Origin: a virus
DNA length: 64,000 bases
IMG/VR virus record: IMGVR_UViG_3300030333_004588
Span: 1 to 64,000 of that record
Strand: one strand, 5' to 3'
Below the pieces are notes generated by a model. That model saw only the letters and a program-made list of their open reading frames with translations, did no database searches and had not been told where the DNA came from. The position numbers and the translations under genes are program-made. How positions within the stretch are numbered: position 1 is the first letter of the stretch; each line of letters begins with the position of its first letter. This document shows positions 51,764-59,597 of the stretch, one piece after another.

Positions 51764-52651
51764 TTAACCCAACTTATATTTTACATAAGTAACTATTTGT
51801 TCTGCAATGTTTGTTTTACAATATTTATCCATTCCTTCAAATCCTGGTGATGAATTTACTTCACATATTTTATAACCACCATTATCAAATAATAAATCAA
51901 CACCCGCAACATCTAAATTTAATAACCTCGCACACTCACCACCTAACCATTCTATCTCTTCTGTAATTTGATAAGGAATTCCCTCACCACCTCTTGTGAT
52001 GTTAGCTCTGAAATCATCATCGGTGGATTGTCTCATCATACAACCCACTACTTTACCATTCAAAACAAATACTCTTAAATCTTTTCCATAACTATCTTTT
52101 ATATATTCTTGTATAATGATATCATAATTTTCATTTGTTATTTCTGCCATTTTTATCAGTTGTTTTAATTGTTTTCTTGTCTCTGCCATAAAAACACCTG
52201 CACCAAATGACCCACTTAATGTTTTAATAATTGCTGGATAACCTATGTTACTTTCCACAAACTCAACATCAATAGGATGTTTAACCAATAATGTTTTTGG
52301 AACTGGTAGATTTGATTGTCCGAGAATTTGTTGTGTATATAACTTATCTTTAACTGCATCTATTGAATTACTTCCATTAATAAGTATCACTCCCATTCTC
52401 TCTAAATGACGAATAATTGCCTTAATAAAGTAAGTTGTTCCACTACCTGTTCTTGGTAATACAAAATCAGGTAATTTTCTTGGTTTTCCACTAACTCTAA
52501 TACTCTTTCTATCATCTCTATCTACAAAGATATCTACATCTTGTGGATTAACTACACGAATAGAAATATCTTGTTTCTCAAATTCTTCAACTAATCTCTG
52601 AATTTCATAAGACTCTTCAATATCTTTTTTATATAATATCCAACCACTCAT
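51764..52651 (-). CDS. RimK-like ATP-grasp ligase
   Basis: 295 residues, ATG at 52651 overlapping the ThyX stop (TGATG). YPAIIKTLSGSFGAGVF near residue 133 is the P-loop-like lid, IIQEYIKDSYGKDLRVFVL near 185 and GVDLLFDNGGYKICEVNSSPGF near 260 supply ATP/Mg2+ ligands. RimK enzymes add glutamate or other residues to a protein or peptide C-terminus. Seen in several large marine phages; the acceptor is unknown. Confidence 0.88.
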   Translation of the reverse strand: MSGWILYKKDIEESYEIQRLVEEFEKQDISIRVVNPQDVDIFVDRDDRKSIRVSGKPRKLPDFVLPRTGSGTTYFIKAIIRHLERMGVILINGSNSIDAVKDKLYTQQILGQSNLPVPKTLLVKHPIDVEFVESNIGYPAIIKTLSGSFGAGVFMAETRKQLKQLIKMAEITNENYDIIIQEYIKDSYGKDLRVFVLNGKVVGCMMRQSTDDDFRANITRGGEGIPYQITEEIEWLGGECARLLNLDVAGVDLLFDNGGYKICEVNSSPGFEGMDKYCKTNIAEQIVTYVKYKLG

Positions 52652-53349
52652 CAATCTAAATAAATTTCACTCCATAATTTTGTTGTTTCAGGAAATACAT
52701 CTAACATTATTTCTTTCATTGCTTTTGCATATTCTTGTATTTCTACTTGTGATGTTGACTCATCTCTTAATTCAATAAAATTCATAATACTTTGAAATGA
52801 TGCAGTCCACCACACTTTTGTATAAACCGTAAGTGGTAAGATACTACGAGCTTGTTCTTTTGCCATACCATTTCTTAACATCTCTTTATATGCAGAGATA
52901 GAATTTTGTTGAGAGATAGTCCATAATTGTTTCATCTCTTTTTGATTATCCACTAATCCATCACTTGCCTGTTTATTATCATCACTTTGTTTTCTGAATT
53001 CTGATGGCATATAGAACTCATCATATGGAACATATCTTCCACTAATCTCATTCCATGCATGGTCTTTAGTAGGATGATTACTTGTGGTTTCAATACCTAC
53101 GACATGTTTATACCATTGTCTCATCACAAACTCTGGTGCCTTTATAATAAACATACAATGTTGGTGTCTGAATGGTGAGAAGTGTTTGTGTTTAATTAAG
53201 AACTTAGATAACTTTCTATCTTTCTCTTCAAATGTTTCACTCCTACCACCAAATGATACTCTTGCGGCATTAACTGGTGTTAAGTCATCACCAAGTGTAT
53301 CTACTAATTCTATATATCCTTTATCTAATACATTCACTTGAGTTTTCAT
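52651..53349 (-). CDS. thyX: Flavin-dependent thymidylate synthase
   Basis: 232 residues. The ThyX signature appears in extended form: FVMRQWYKHVVG near residue 75 and AWNEISGRYVP near 102, with an insertion between as in other phage ThyX. RSILPLTVYTKVWWTASFQSIMNF near 172 is the conserved C-terminal part. It makes dTMP from dUMP with FAD, NADPH and methylene-tetrahydrofolate, and pairs with the reductase for dNTP supply. AGGAG ahead of the ATG. Confidence 0.92.
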   Translation of the reverse strand: MKTQVNVLDKGYIELVDTLGDDLTPVNAARVSFGGRSETFEEKDRKLSKFLIKHKHFSPFRHQHCMFIIKAPEFVMRQWYKHVVGIETTSNHPTKDHAWNEISGRYVPYDEFYMPSEFRKQSDDNKQASDGLVDNQKEMKQLWTISQQNSISAYKEMLRNGMAKEQARSILPLTVYTKVWWTASFQSIMNFIELRDESTSQVEIQEYAKAMKEIMLDVFPETTKLWSEIYLD

Positions 53350-53680
53350 ATAATTTTCTCCTAATTTCAGTTGCAGATATTTTTTTTATATTTTCAGGTG
53401 GTTTATGTTCAATAATATCATAACCAACACCTCTTCCATAATTAACAGATTCAATATCAGGAATTATCATTACCTTAACTTTACCCTCATCTATAAACTC
53501 TTTTAATTCTATTTGTAAATTATCATATACTTCTTCACAAGTATAAGGATTATTCTCATCAGGTAACATATCACGAATACATATCAAAACATTTTTACCT
53601 TTTTTTAATCGTTGGTCAATTAACCATTGATGACCATCATGCCAAGGTTGCCATCTACCTATAAACATTGAGTATTTCAT
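53321..53680 (-). CDS. HxGH-type nucleotidyltransferase (NMNAT/cytidylyltransferase-like)
   Basis: 119 residues from the ATG at 53680 (GGAG seven bases upstream). FIGRWQPWHDGHQWLI (residues 6-21) is the (H/W)xGH nucleotide-binding motif and ISATEIRRKL near 104 the ISxTxIR motif of the adenylyl/cytidylyltransferase superfamily. A short single-domain form. Family members make NAD, CoA precursors or activated alcohols; sharing an overlap with APS kinase hints at an adenylyl-sulfate or NAD-linked job, unproven. Confidence 0.75.
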   Translation of the reverse strand: MKYSMFIGRWQPWHDGHQWLIDQRLKKGKNVLICIRDMLPDENNPYTCEEVYDNLQIELKEFIDEGKVKVMIIPDIESVNYGRGVGYDIIEHKPPENIKKISATEIRRKLYENSSECIR

Positions 53681-54071
53681 CAATACACTCCTCTATTGGT
53701 TTGTCTGTATTTATTTCTGTAAAGTTTTCTAAGGGTGGTTCAAAATTATCAACATGATATTCTTCCCTAAGTGGTCGTGTTGAATTAAGATAAAATATAT
53801 CTCCAAATCTTAAATCACGATAAGGTGAGACTAATGATACCAATACACAATAACCTTTGTTTTCCATAACTTTTGCCATATTAATAGCAAACTGAATATT
53901 TTTTCTACGACCTTTTTCTGAATAATCTTTATTATCTAAGATATCTCTTAAATCATCACCATCAATTTGAAATGTTTTTTCACAATATCCCATTGAAATA
54001 AGAACCTCTGAAAGTTCATTACACAATGTTGTTTTACCACTACCTGGTTGTCCTGTAAACCATAGAATCAT
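53655..54071 (-). CDS. cysC: Adenylylsulfate (APS) kinase
   Basis: 138 residues. FTGQPGSGKTTLC (residues 5-17) is the Walker A loop, IDGDDLRDILDN near 36 the substrate loop (DGDxxR), and DYSEKGRRKNI near 49 the family motif; LVSPYRDLR near 80 completes the site. It phosphorylates APS to PAPS, the donor used by sulfotransferases, two of which are in this window. Slightly short of cellular CysC (about 180). GAGG precedes the ATG. Confidence 0.85.
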   Translation of the reverse strand: MILWFTGQPGSGKTTLCNELSEVLISMGYCEKTFQIDGDDLRDILDNKDYSEKGRRKNIQFAINMAKVMENKGYCVLVSLVSPYRDLRFGDIFYLNSTRPLREEYHVDNFEPPLENFTEINTDKPIEECIDEILNVYR

Positions 54072-54129
54072 TATAACCTCATTTATTTATTAATAAATAT
54101 ATACAACTAAGTTCAAAATAAAAAATATT

Positions 54130-56925
54130 TTATGATTTGTATACATGACCAGTAGTTGTTTTGAAAGTTTTACCAGTCTTGATAGCTTCTTGAACATTAT
54201 CCTCATATTCTTTAGCAGGATTAGTAATACTACCTGCACCACCACCCCAATAACTTGTATTTTTACGATTTGAATTATTAGATGCCTTAGTTTTCCCTCT
54301 AAGTTTTTCTGCTAAATCATCATAGGCCTCATCAAGGTCAGAAAATCCATCATAATTTTTAATAAGTTTTTGTAAATCATCATCACTTGCTTGACCACCT
54401 CTAATTTCTCTTAATTTTTCACCATTAATTTGCATTACTGCCTCAATTTTTGTAAACCAACCACTTGGTGTAACATCATGTCCAATTTTTGTTATCATGA
54501 AATGTGTACATTGACGATAAACTTCTGGTAAATAATCCACTACAAATAAATTACCTATTCGTAGACCACCTAATCCATCTATTGTTAAACTTAATCTTAT
54601 TGGTATTGGAATTACTGCTTTATAAAATTTACCTGCATTAAAAGTACCTTGTGCCTCATTAATTAAAAAATTATGAATTTTTTCAAAATATTCATCCATT
54701 TCACCACTTTTAGTATAAACCTTACTTAAATCACTTTCTGGCCAAAATAAATATTTACCCTCTTCTTTTAATTCGTCTGCAATTTCATCTACTGATTTAT
54801 TTCCATATTCCTCATTTGCTTTTTGAAGTCTTTTTATTTTTTTACTTGTAGATTTATCAACATCATCCACACTACTAAAATCAAAACCAAAATATGAATT
54901 AGCCGCTAATGGTTTTGGATGTGCAACTTGTTTTCTTGTGATAGTGGAACCAGGTGTAAGGTTTTGTTCTATTGCAAAAGTAAGTTCTTTCATAACCTCA
55001 TCAGGTGTTGACTTCTTATGTGGTGTTGATTGTCCACTACTATTAAATAACATTCCAAGTGCACGAACACCCAAATCATCCATACCTTGTGGTGGACTAC
55101 CACCACTAAGTTCAATGTCTGCCTGTGAACCATAAACTGCTTGAGTTGCCATTTGTGAATTCATTTTTACATCCAGACTAAAATCTTTTACAATAGAGTT
55201 ATCACTATAGATTGGCATTAAAAACATTCGTTGTGGGTCTTTTTTAGTTCCATTATAAGTTAAATAATCATTTATATTTTTAGTAGAATTACTAACTAAA
55301 TCTTTATAATTAGTATAGTAGTCCAAATTAGTAGCAACACCACTTGAACCAAAATATTCTACCATACCTATTCTTCCAGTATCCATATCATCATTAACCA
55401 CATCAAAAGCCCAAAAATTACCATAAAGTGAAGAAACTGCACCCCAAAAACTTTTTAATCCTTGTTCTATACTTGTGATACCTTTAAAATGTTGTTGTAA
55501 AAATTGAACAGGAAATACCATATTTCTAATCACACCCACATTTGACATAGCTGGATTTGGATTTTTATCAAATGGAGTACCTGTTAATTCTTTAATTTCA
55601 AATCGTGGAAATTTTGAATCAATAAGTTGAAATAATTTAACTATTTCTTCTTGACCTGATGCCTTCTTTGGAAATTTATTATTACCTGGTAAAATACATG
55701 TTGTTAATCCATGTGAAACTAAATATGGATGTGAATTACATGTATTATTTTCCTCAGTTAATTTACCATCGTTTTCAATTAATGTAGTGCTTCTAATTGA
55801 AGTTCTGAACTTCTCATCAATCGTTCCATCAACTAATGAATTACCTGGAACTTGTTTACTCATAAAAGAAAAATAAGTATTTAATACAACATCTTCAAAC
55901 CATCCCCAAGTTACATAATCTCTCTGTGGTCTTTCACCCCACCTAAACCAATCAATATTTGGCCAATCAACAATATGTAATGCACCATTTCTGTATTGAT
56001 AACTTCCTTTTCCACCAAAGTAAGGCGTTGGTTTTGAACTACCTACTTTACAATATTCTTTAACAACATCATCTAAATTTTCTATTACAGATTCAAATGC
56101 AGTAAAATTTTTCATAAATCTATTTGTTGTTTCTTCTGATACTTCTTCTTTTGATTCTGCAATTCTACCTATGATATCATCAGGCCCACCTTTTTGTATA
56201 TGTTGACCTAAAACATTTATACCTTGTGATGCAATTGTAAAACTACATTCATATACACCAGAATTATTAATATTAAATGAAAAATCAACTATAACACCTA
56301 ACATTCCATGATAATTACCTTTAGAAGTCTCATTAATTTTAGTTAATCTTGATTGTAGATTAACAAAGGAACTAAAATCTGTCTTCTCATAAGAGACTCC
56401 TGTATCCATTTCTTCTGTTGAATAACCAAATTCTAAAAATATTAAATTACCATGTCTTAAAAATCCCTCTTGTAAAATATCAAATTCTCTTGGATTAGGA
56501 ATTTGAAAACTTACGGTAGCCTTATTCATAAAAAAGTTTTTAGTATCAACACTAATATTAGTAATACCCGATGCACCTCTGAATATTTCACTTCTATCAA
56601 GTGTATAGATATTTCCCTTTTTACTTCTTGATTTTAATGGATTTTGTGTTGAGATATGTTCTTGAACAACTACACCCTCTTTATATGCAGAACTTAATCT
56701 CATTATACCTAATTCTTCTACTACCTTTTGATTATCATCCATAATATATCTTGGTGTATGACATCTTGCCCATACTCCTCTTGACATCATGGTTCCCCAA
56801 GGTGAATCATTACTATTATAATCTTTAGTTTCAAGTATATTATTAACTTTACTTCTTGAAATGCGTTGCATTTTACTCAAAAGATTTTTTTGAACGAAAG
56901 GTGATATGTGGGTTCTGAATTTCAT
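54130..56925 (-). CDS. Baseplate hub-like structural protein
   Basis: 931 residues, no signal peptide, helical first 40 residues, then beta-rich domains (VSFQIPNPREFDILQEGFL, LIFLEFGYSTEEMDTG) and a C-terminal region with RLSLTIDGLGGLRIGNLFVVDYLP and FMITKIGHDVTPSGW, resembling gp27/gpD-type hub domains. The tail ends in a Gly/Asn linker. Starts as TAATG after the LysM-like gene, in the baseplate operon. The assignment rests on fold-like patterns and position. Confidence 0.55.
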   Translation of the reverse strand: MKFRTHISPFVQKNLLSKMQRISRSKVNNILETKDYNSNDSPWGTMMSRGVWARCHTPRYIMDDNQKVVEELGIMRLSSAYKEGVVVQEHISTQNPLKSRSKKGNIYTLDRSEIFRGASGITNISVDTKNFFMNKATVSFQIPNPREFDILQEGFLRHGNLIFLEFGYSTEEMDTGVSYEKTDFSSFVNLQSRLTKINETSKGNYHGMLGVIVDFSFNINNSGVYECSFTIASQGINVLGQHIQKGGPDDIIGRIAESKEEVSEETTNRFMKNFTAFESVIENLDDVVKEYCKVGSSKPTPYFGGKGSYQYRNGALHIVDWPNIDWFRWGERPQRDYVTWGWFEDVVLNTYFSFMSKQVPGNSLVDGTIDEKFRTSIRSTTLIENDGKLTEENNTCNSHPYLVSHGLTTCILPGNNKFPKKASGQEEIVKLFQLIDSKFPRFEIKELTGTPFDKNPNPAMSNVGVIRNMVFPVQFLQQHFKGITSIEQGLKSFWGAVSSLYGNFWAFDVVNDDMDTGRIGMVEYFGSSGVATNLDYYTNYKDLVSNSTKNINDYLTYNGTKKDPQRMFLMPIYSDNSIVKDFSLDVKMNSQMATQAVYGSQADIELSGGSPPQGMDDLGVRALGMLFNSSGQSTPHKKSTPDEVMKELTFAIEQNLTPGSTITRKQVAHPKPLAANSYFGFDFSSVDDVDKSTSKKIKRLQKANEEYGNKSVDEIADELKEEGKYLFWPESDLSKVYTKSGEMDEYFEKIHNFLINEAQGTFNAGKFYKAVIPIPIRLSLTIDGLGGLRIGNLFVVDYLPEVYRQCTHFMITKIGHDVTPSGWFTKIEAVMQINGEKLREIRGGQASDDDLQKLIKNYDGFSDLDEAYDDLAEKLRGKTKASNNSNRKNTSYWGGGAGSITNPAKEYEDNVQEAIKTGKTFKTTTGHVYKS

Positions 56926-57224
56926 TAAATTCTATTTAGTTTATTAAGTTCACTTATTGCCTCTGATATATCGGTTGGTATATATAACTCTTGACCTATA
57001 ACAGGATAAATAGTATTGGTGAATTTATTTCTTCTTGCAATAATCCAATATAAATCTACATCACCATAATATTCAAAGGCAAGTTTAGTAAGATTATCAC
57101 CATATTTTGCAATAATTTTTACATCAGTATCTTGTTCTTCTATAACAGGATATTTAGTTCTACTTAAAAATTGAACTTCTGTATCTTTATCTCTTCTTAT
57201 TGGTTGAAATTTATATCTTCTCAT
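56925..57224 (-). CDS. LysM-like baseplate/tail protein (gpX/gp53-like)
   Basis: 99 residues. AKYGDNLTKLAFEYYGDVDLYWIIARRN (in parts, residues 45-72) and GQELYIPTDI form a LysM-type fold as in gpX and T4 gp53 baseplate proteins. No signal peptide, so it acts in the virion, not as a secreted lysin. Clear order between the repeat protein and the hub-like protein. Confidence 0.65.
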   Translation of the reverse strand: MRRYKFQPIRRDKDTEVQFLSRTKYPVIEEQDTDVKIIAKYGDNLTKLAFEYYGDVDLYWIIARRNKFTNTIYPVIGQELYIPTDISEAISELNKLNRI

Positions 57225-57236
57225 TGTTTAACCCTA

Positions 57237-59597
57237 TTATCGTGGTATTTCGTCAATTGGTAAATCAACTGGCATATCTTCCCCATCAAATCCTACTTCT
57301 GGTAAGGGTATTTCTGGTCTTTCAGCTGATAGATGTTCTTGAGTCATTGCAACACTTGGTTTTGTTCCACCTGAACCCAACCAACTATTATAAGTCACAT
57401 CCCTATCATCTACCTTTTGAGTACTTCTTTCAGGATATTTTATTGATGTCTTTTTAGGGTCATCGGTTCCAAATATACCAAATTTATCTTCACCAACTCC
57501 ACTATCTTTTAACCATGGTATATCATAATGTTTACCAAGTGTTTGTGGTATTTTCTTACCAAGGTATACAAATTCAACTGAAACATCTGCAACATGTGGA
57601 TACTGAACTCCATCGGAAATTTCCCATGACATTGTATTATTAATTTGAACATTTACACTACTGAAATAACCAGGTGTATTGTTGAATAAATCACCAATAG
57701 TTAAATAAACATATGGTGACACTGGTCTAACTTCTTTATCATCAGTTAAGAATTTTTTAAATGATGGTGTTGTTAAACCTTTAAGTGCATTTAACTTTTC
57801 CCAAATTATTGGAACATCATTTCTTTTTAATGCAGCAACTTTGAAAGTTAATGATATATTTCTTGTATATCCTTGATAAATATGAACTGCGTCTGGTCTA
57901 CCAATATATCGTTCTTGTGCATATTCCGCACTTGAATTATCAGTAATATCTTCAATATATGCAGGGAAGATAATCCATTTACCATTTACTGCATCTCTAA
58001 TTCTAAATTTAATTAAATCTGTTGGAAAATCTTTGTCATTTGTTAATTTTTTAATCTGACCAAATTGTCCTTGATATGGTACTTGTGGGTCATTATCGTA
58101 ATCAATCGTTACACCTAATTGTTTAACACCAATCTGACCAAGTGAAAGCTTTCTTTGATTTCTTACCATGTTTATACCAAATGAAGAACCATCAACCTCA
58201 CGACTATTATATTTCATACCACCAATTAGTTTTGCAGTTTGTTTATCTGTTTTGGTACTATCTTCTTTTGGTAATCTATCTGATTTAAATTTTTTCTCGT
58301 GAATTATATTTTCATATCTTGGTACTTGTCCTATTGGATTTGCAAATAAACTACCAAGAAACCCATCTCCTGATGGTTCATTATGTCTTGGTTCATGAAA
58401 GAGTCCTGTGGAACTTAAACTTGTTGATAATACATTAAAACTTCGTGTTTCTTTTCTTGGATTCATTTTCTGTAGAACGAATTGTTTTACATTCCATATT
58501 AATCCTTTTGGTGATAATAAAAATTTACCAATTCTTTCTGCATCAGTTATCATTCTATTAGTATAAGTAACAACTCCACCTCTAAATAATCCTTCATCAA
58601 ATACATAAGGTGAACCTGCACCAAAATCTCTTTCACCAATCTCTCTAATCACATATGGTTCTGTAAAAAATCTTGAACTTCCTCTTAATCCTTTATTACC
58701 ATCAAATTTACCATACATCTTCTTTAAAAAATCTTTTCCTGCAATGGTATCACCAATATATGGCCCGAATGGTAATTCAATATTACTTTTTAATCCTGAA
58801 ACTGCAGAAACGGTTCCAATTTGTATTTGTTGTCCTTGACCAACTTTAATTGAACCTGCATTACCTTGGTCTATACTTGTTAAATTTACATCTAACATAT
58901 TTCCAAGTTTTGTTTCTGAGGCTATTGTAAAATCTGTTTCATTATGACCATCGTGTGCCAATGGTGGTTCCGAATCTCTTCTTGGCCCATGAACTCCACC
59001 GAAATTAGTATCATAATTTTTAACACCTGCATTACTAAAAATTTTTATTTCTTCATGATTTTGTGGATTATTCTTTGACCCAACTTTATCATCAAAAATA
59101 CTTGAACCATCAATATATTCTGATGGGTCTTTCTCTTTTCTATCTAATGTGAATCCTGTTGCATTGTTATTATGAAAATAATCAACTGGTCCTGGCCAAG
59201 ATTCTTTAAATATAGATGACTCTAAGTCATATTCTGTAACATCACCTTGTTGTCTATTTAATGTGAATCCTGTTGCATTATTATTGTGAAAATAATCAAC
59301 TGGTCCTGGGAATCCATCTAACTTAATACTTGATTGTGTAAAATATTCTGTTGGGTCTTGTTCTTGTCTACCAATTGTAAATCCTGTTGCATTGATATCT
59401 TTCATAAAATTAACAGGTCCTGGCCAACCATCAAGTTGAACCGAAGACTCTACTGCATATTCTGTAGTATCACCATATACTCTATTAGGTGTAAATCCTG
59501 TTGCATTATCTTCTCCAAAATATTCACCATGTTTGGTTCCTATTTTTGAATAATCAAATGAACTTAAATCTGTTTTTAATTTATCTAATAAACTCAT
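57237..59597 (-). CDS. Tail/baseplate structural protein with four N-terminal repeats
   Basis: 786 residues. Four 38-residue repeats (roughly residues 25-160) carry the pattern NATGFT..R...D.TEY..ESS...D.WPGPV, spaced exactly 114 bases in DNA. The C-terminal ~300 residues (GKWIIFPAYIEDITDNS, YQGYTRNISLTFKVAAL, MSWEISDGVQYPHVADVSVEF) look like a tail-tube-like jelly-roll used by baseplate or tube-initiator proteins. Start TAATG with AGGAAATG ahead. Likely a virion protein; the repeats may bind a partner or host surface. Confidence 0.6.
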   Translation of the reverse strand: MSLLDKLKTDLSSFDYSKIGTKHGEYFGEDNATGFTPNRVYGDTTEYAVESSVQLDGWPGPVNFMKDINATGFTIGRQEQDPTEYFTQSSIKLDGFPGPVDYFHNNNATGFTLNRQQGDVTEYDLESSIFKESWPGPVDYFHNNNATGFTLDRKEKDPSEYIDGSSIFDDKVGSKNNPQNHEEIKIFSNAGVKNYDTNFGGVHGPRRDSEPPLAHDGHNETDFTIASETKLGNMLDVNLTSIDQGNAGSIKVGQGQQIQIGTVSAVSGLKSNIELPFGPYIGDTIAGKDFLKKMYGKFDGNKGLRGSSRFFTEPYVIREIGERDFGAGSPYVFDEGLFRGGVVTYTNRMITDAERIGKFLLSPKGLIWNVKQFVLQKMNPRKETRSFNVLSTSLSSTGLFHEPRHNEPSGDGFLGSLFANPIGQVPRYENIIHEKKFKSDRLPKEDSTKTDKQTAKLIGGMKYNSREVDGSSFGINMVRNQRKLSLGQIGVKQLGVTIDYDNDPQVPYQGQFGQIKKLTNDKDFPTDLIKFRIRDAVNGKWIIFPAYIEDITDNSSAEYAQERYIGRPDAVHIYQGYTRNISLTFKVAALKRNDVPIIWEKLNALKGLTTPSFKKFLTDDKEVRPVSPYVYLTIGDLFNNTPGYFSSVNVQINNTMSWEISDGVQYPHVADVSVEFVYLGKKIPQTLGKHYDIPWLKDSGVGEDKFGIFGTDDPKKTSIKYPERSTQKVDDRDVTYNSWLGSGGTKPSVAMTQEHLSAERPEIPLPEVGFDGEDMPVDLPIDEIPR
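59109..59531 (-). repeat. Four tandem 114-bp (38-codon) units in the tail gene
   Basis: The unit start (GAATCCTGTTGCATT or close, plus-strand reading) recurs at about 59151, 59265, 59379 and 59493, an exact 114-base period. The two low-coordinate copies are nearly identical for over 40 bases; the others have drifted in codons while protein motifs (NATGFT, WPGPV/FPGPV) stay. This indicates recent amplification under protein-level selection. Confidence 0.85.

Noticed and set aside
52651-53349. ThyX signature break as an anomaly
   Set aside because: The insertion between RQW and NEISGRY is common in phage ThyX proteins and need not affect function.
57237-59597. CRISPR-like array from the 114-base repeats
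   Set aside because: The units are in frame within a protein gene, without spacers.
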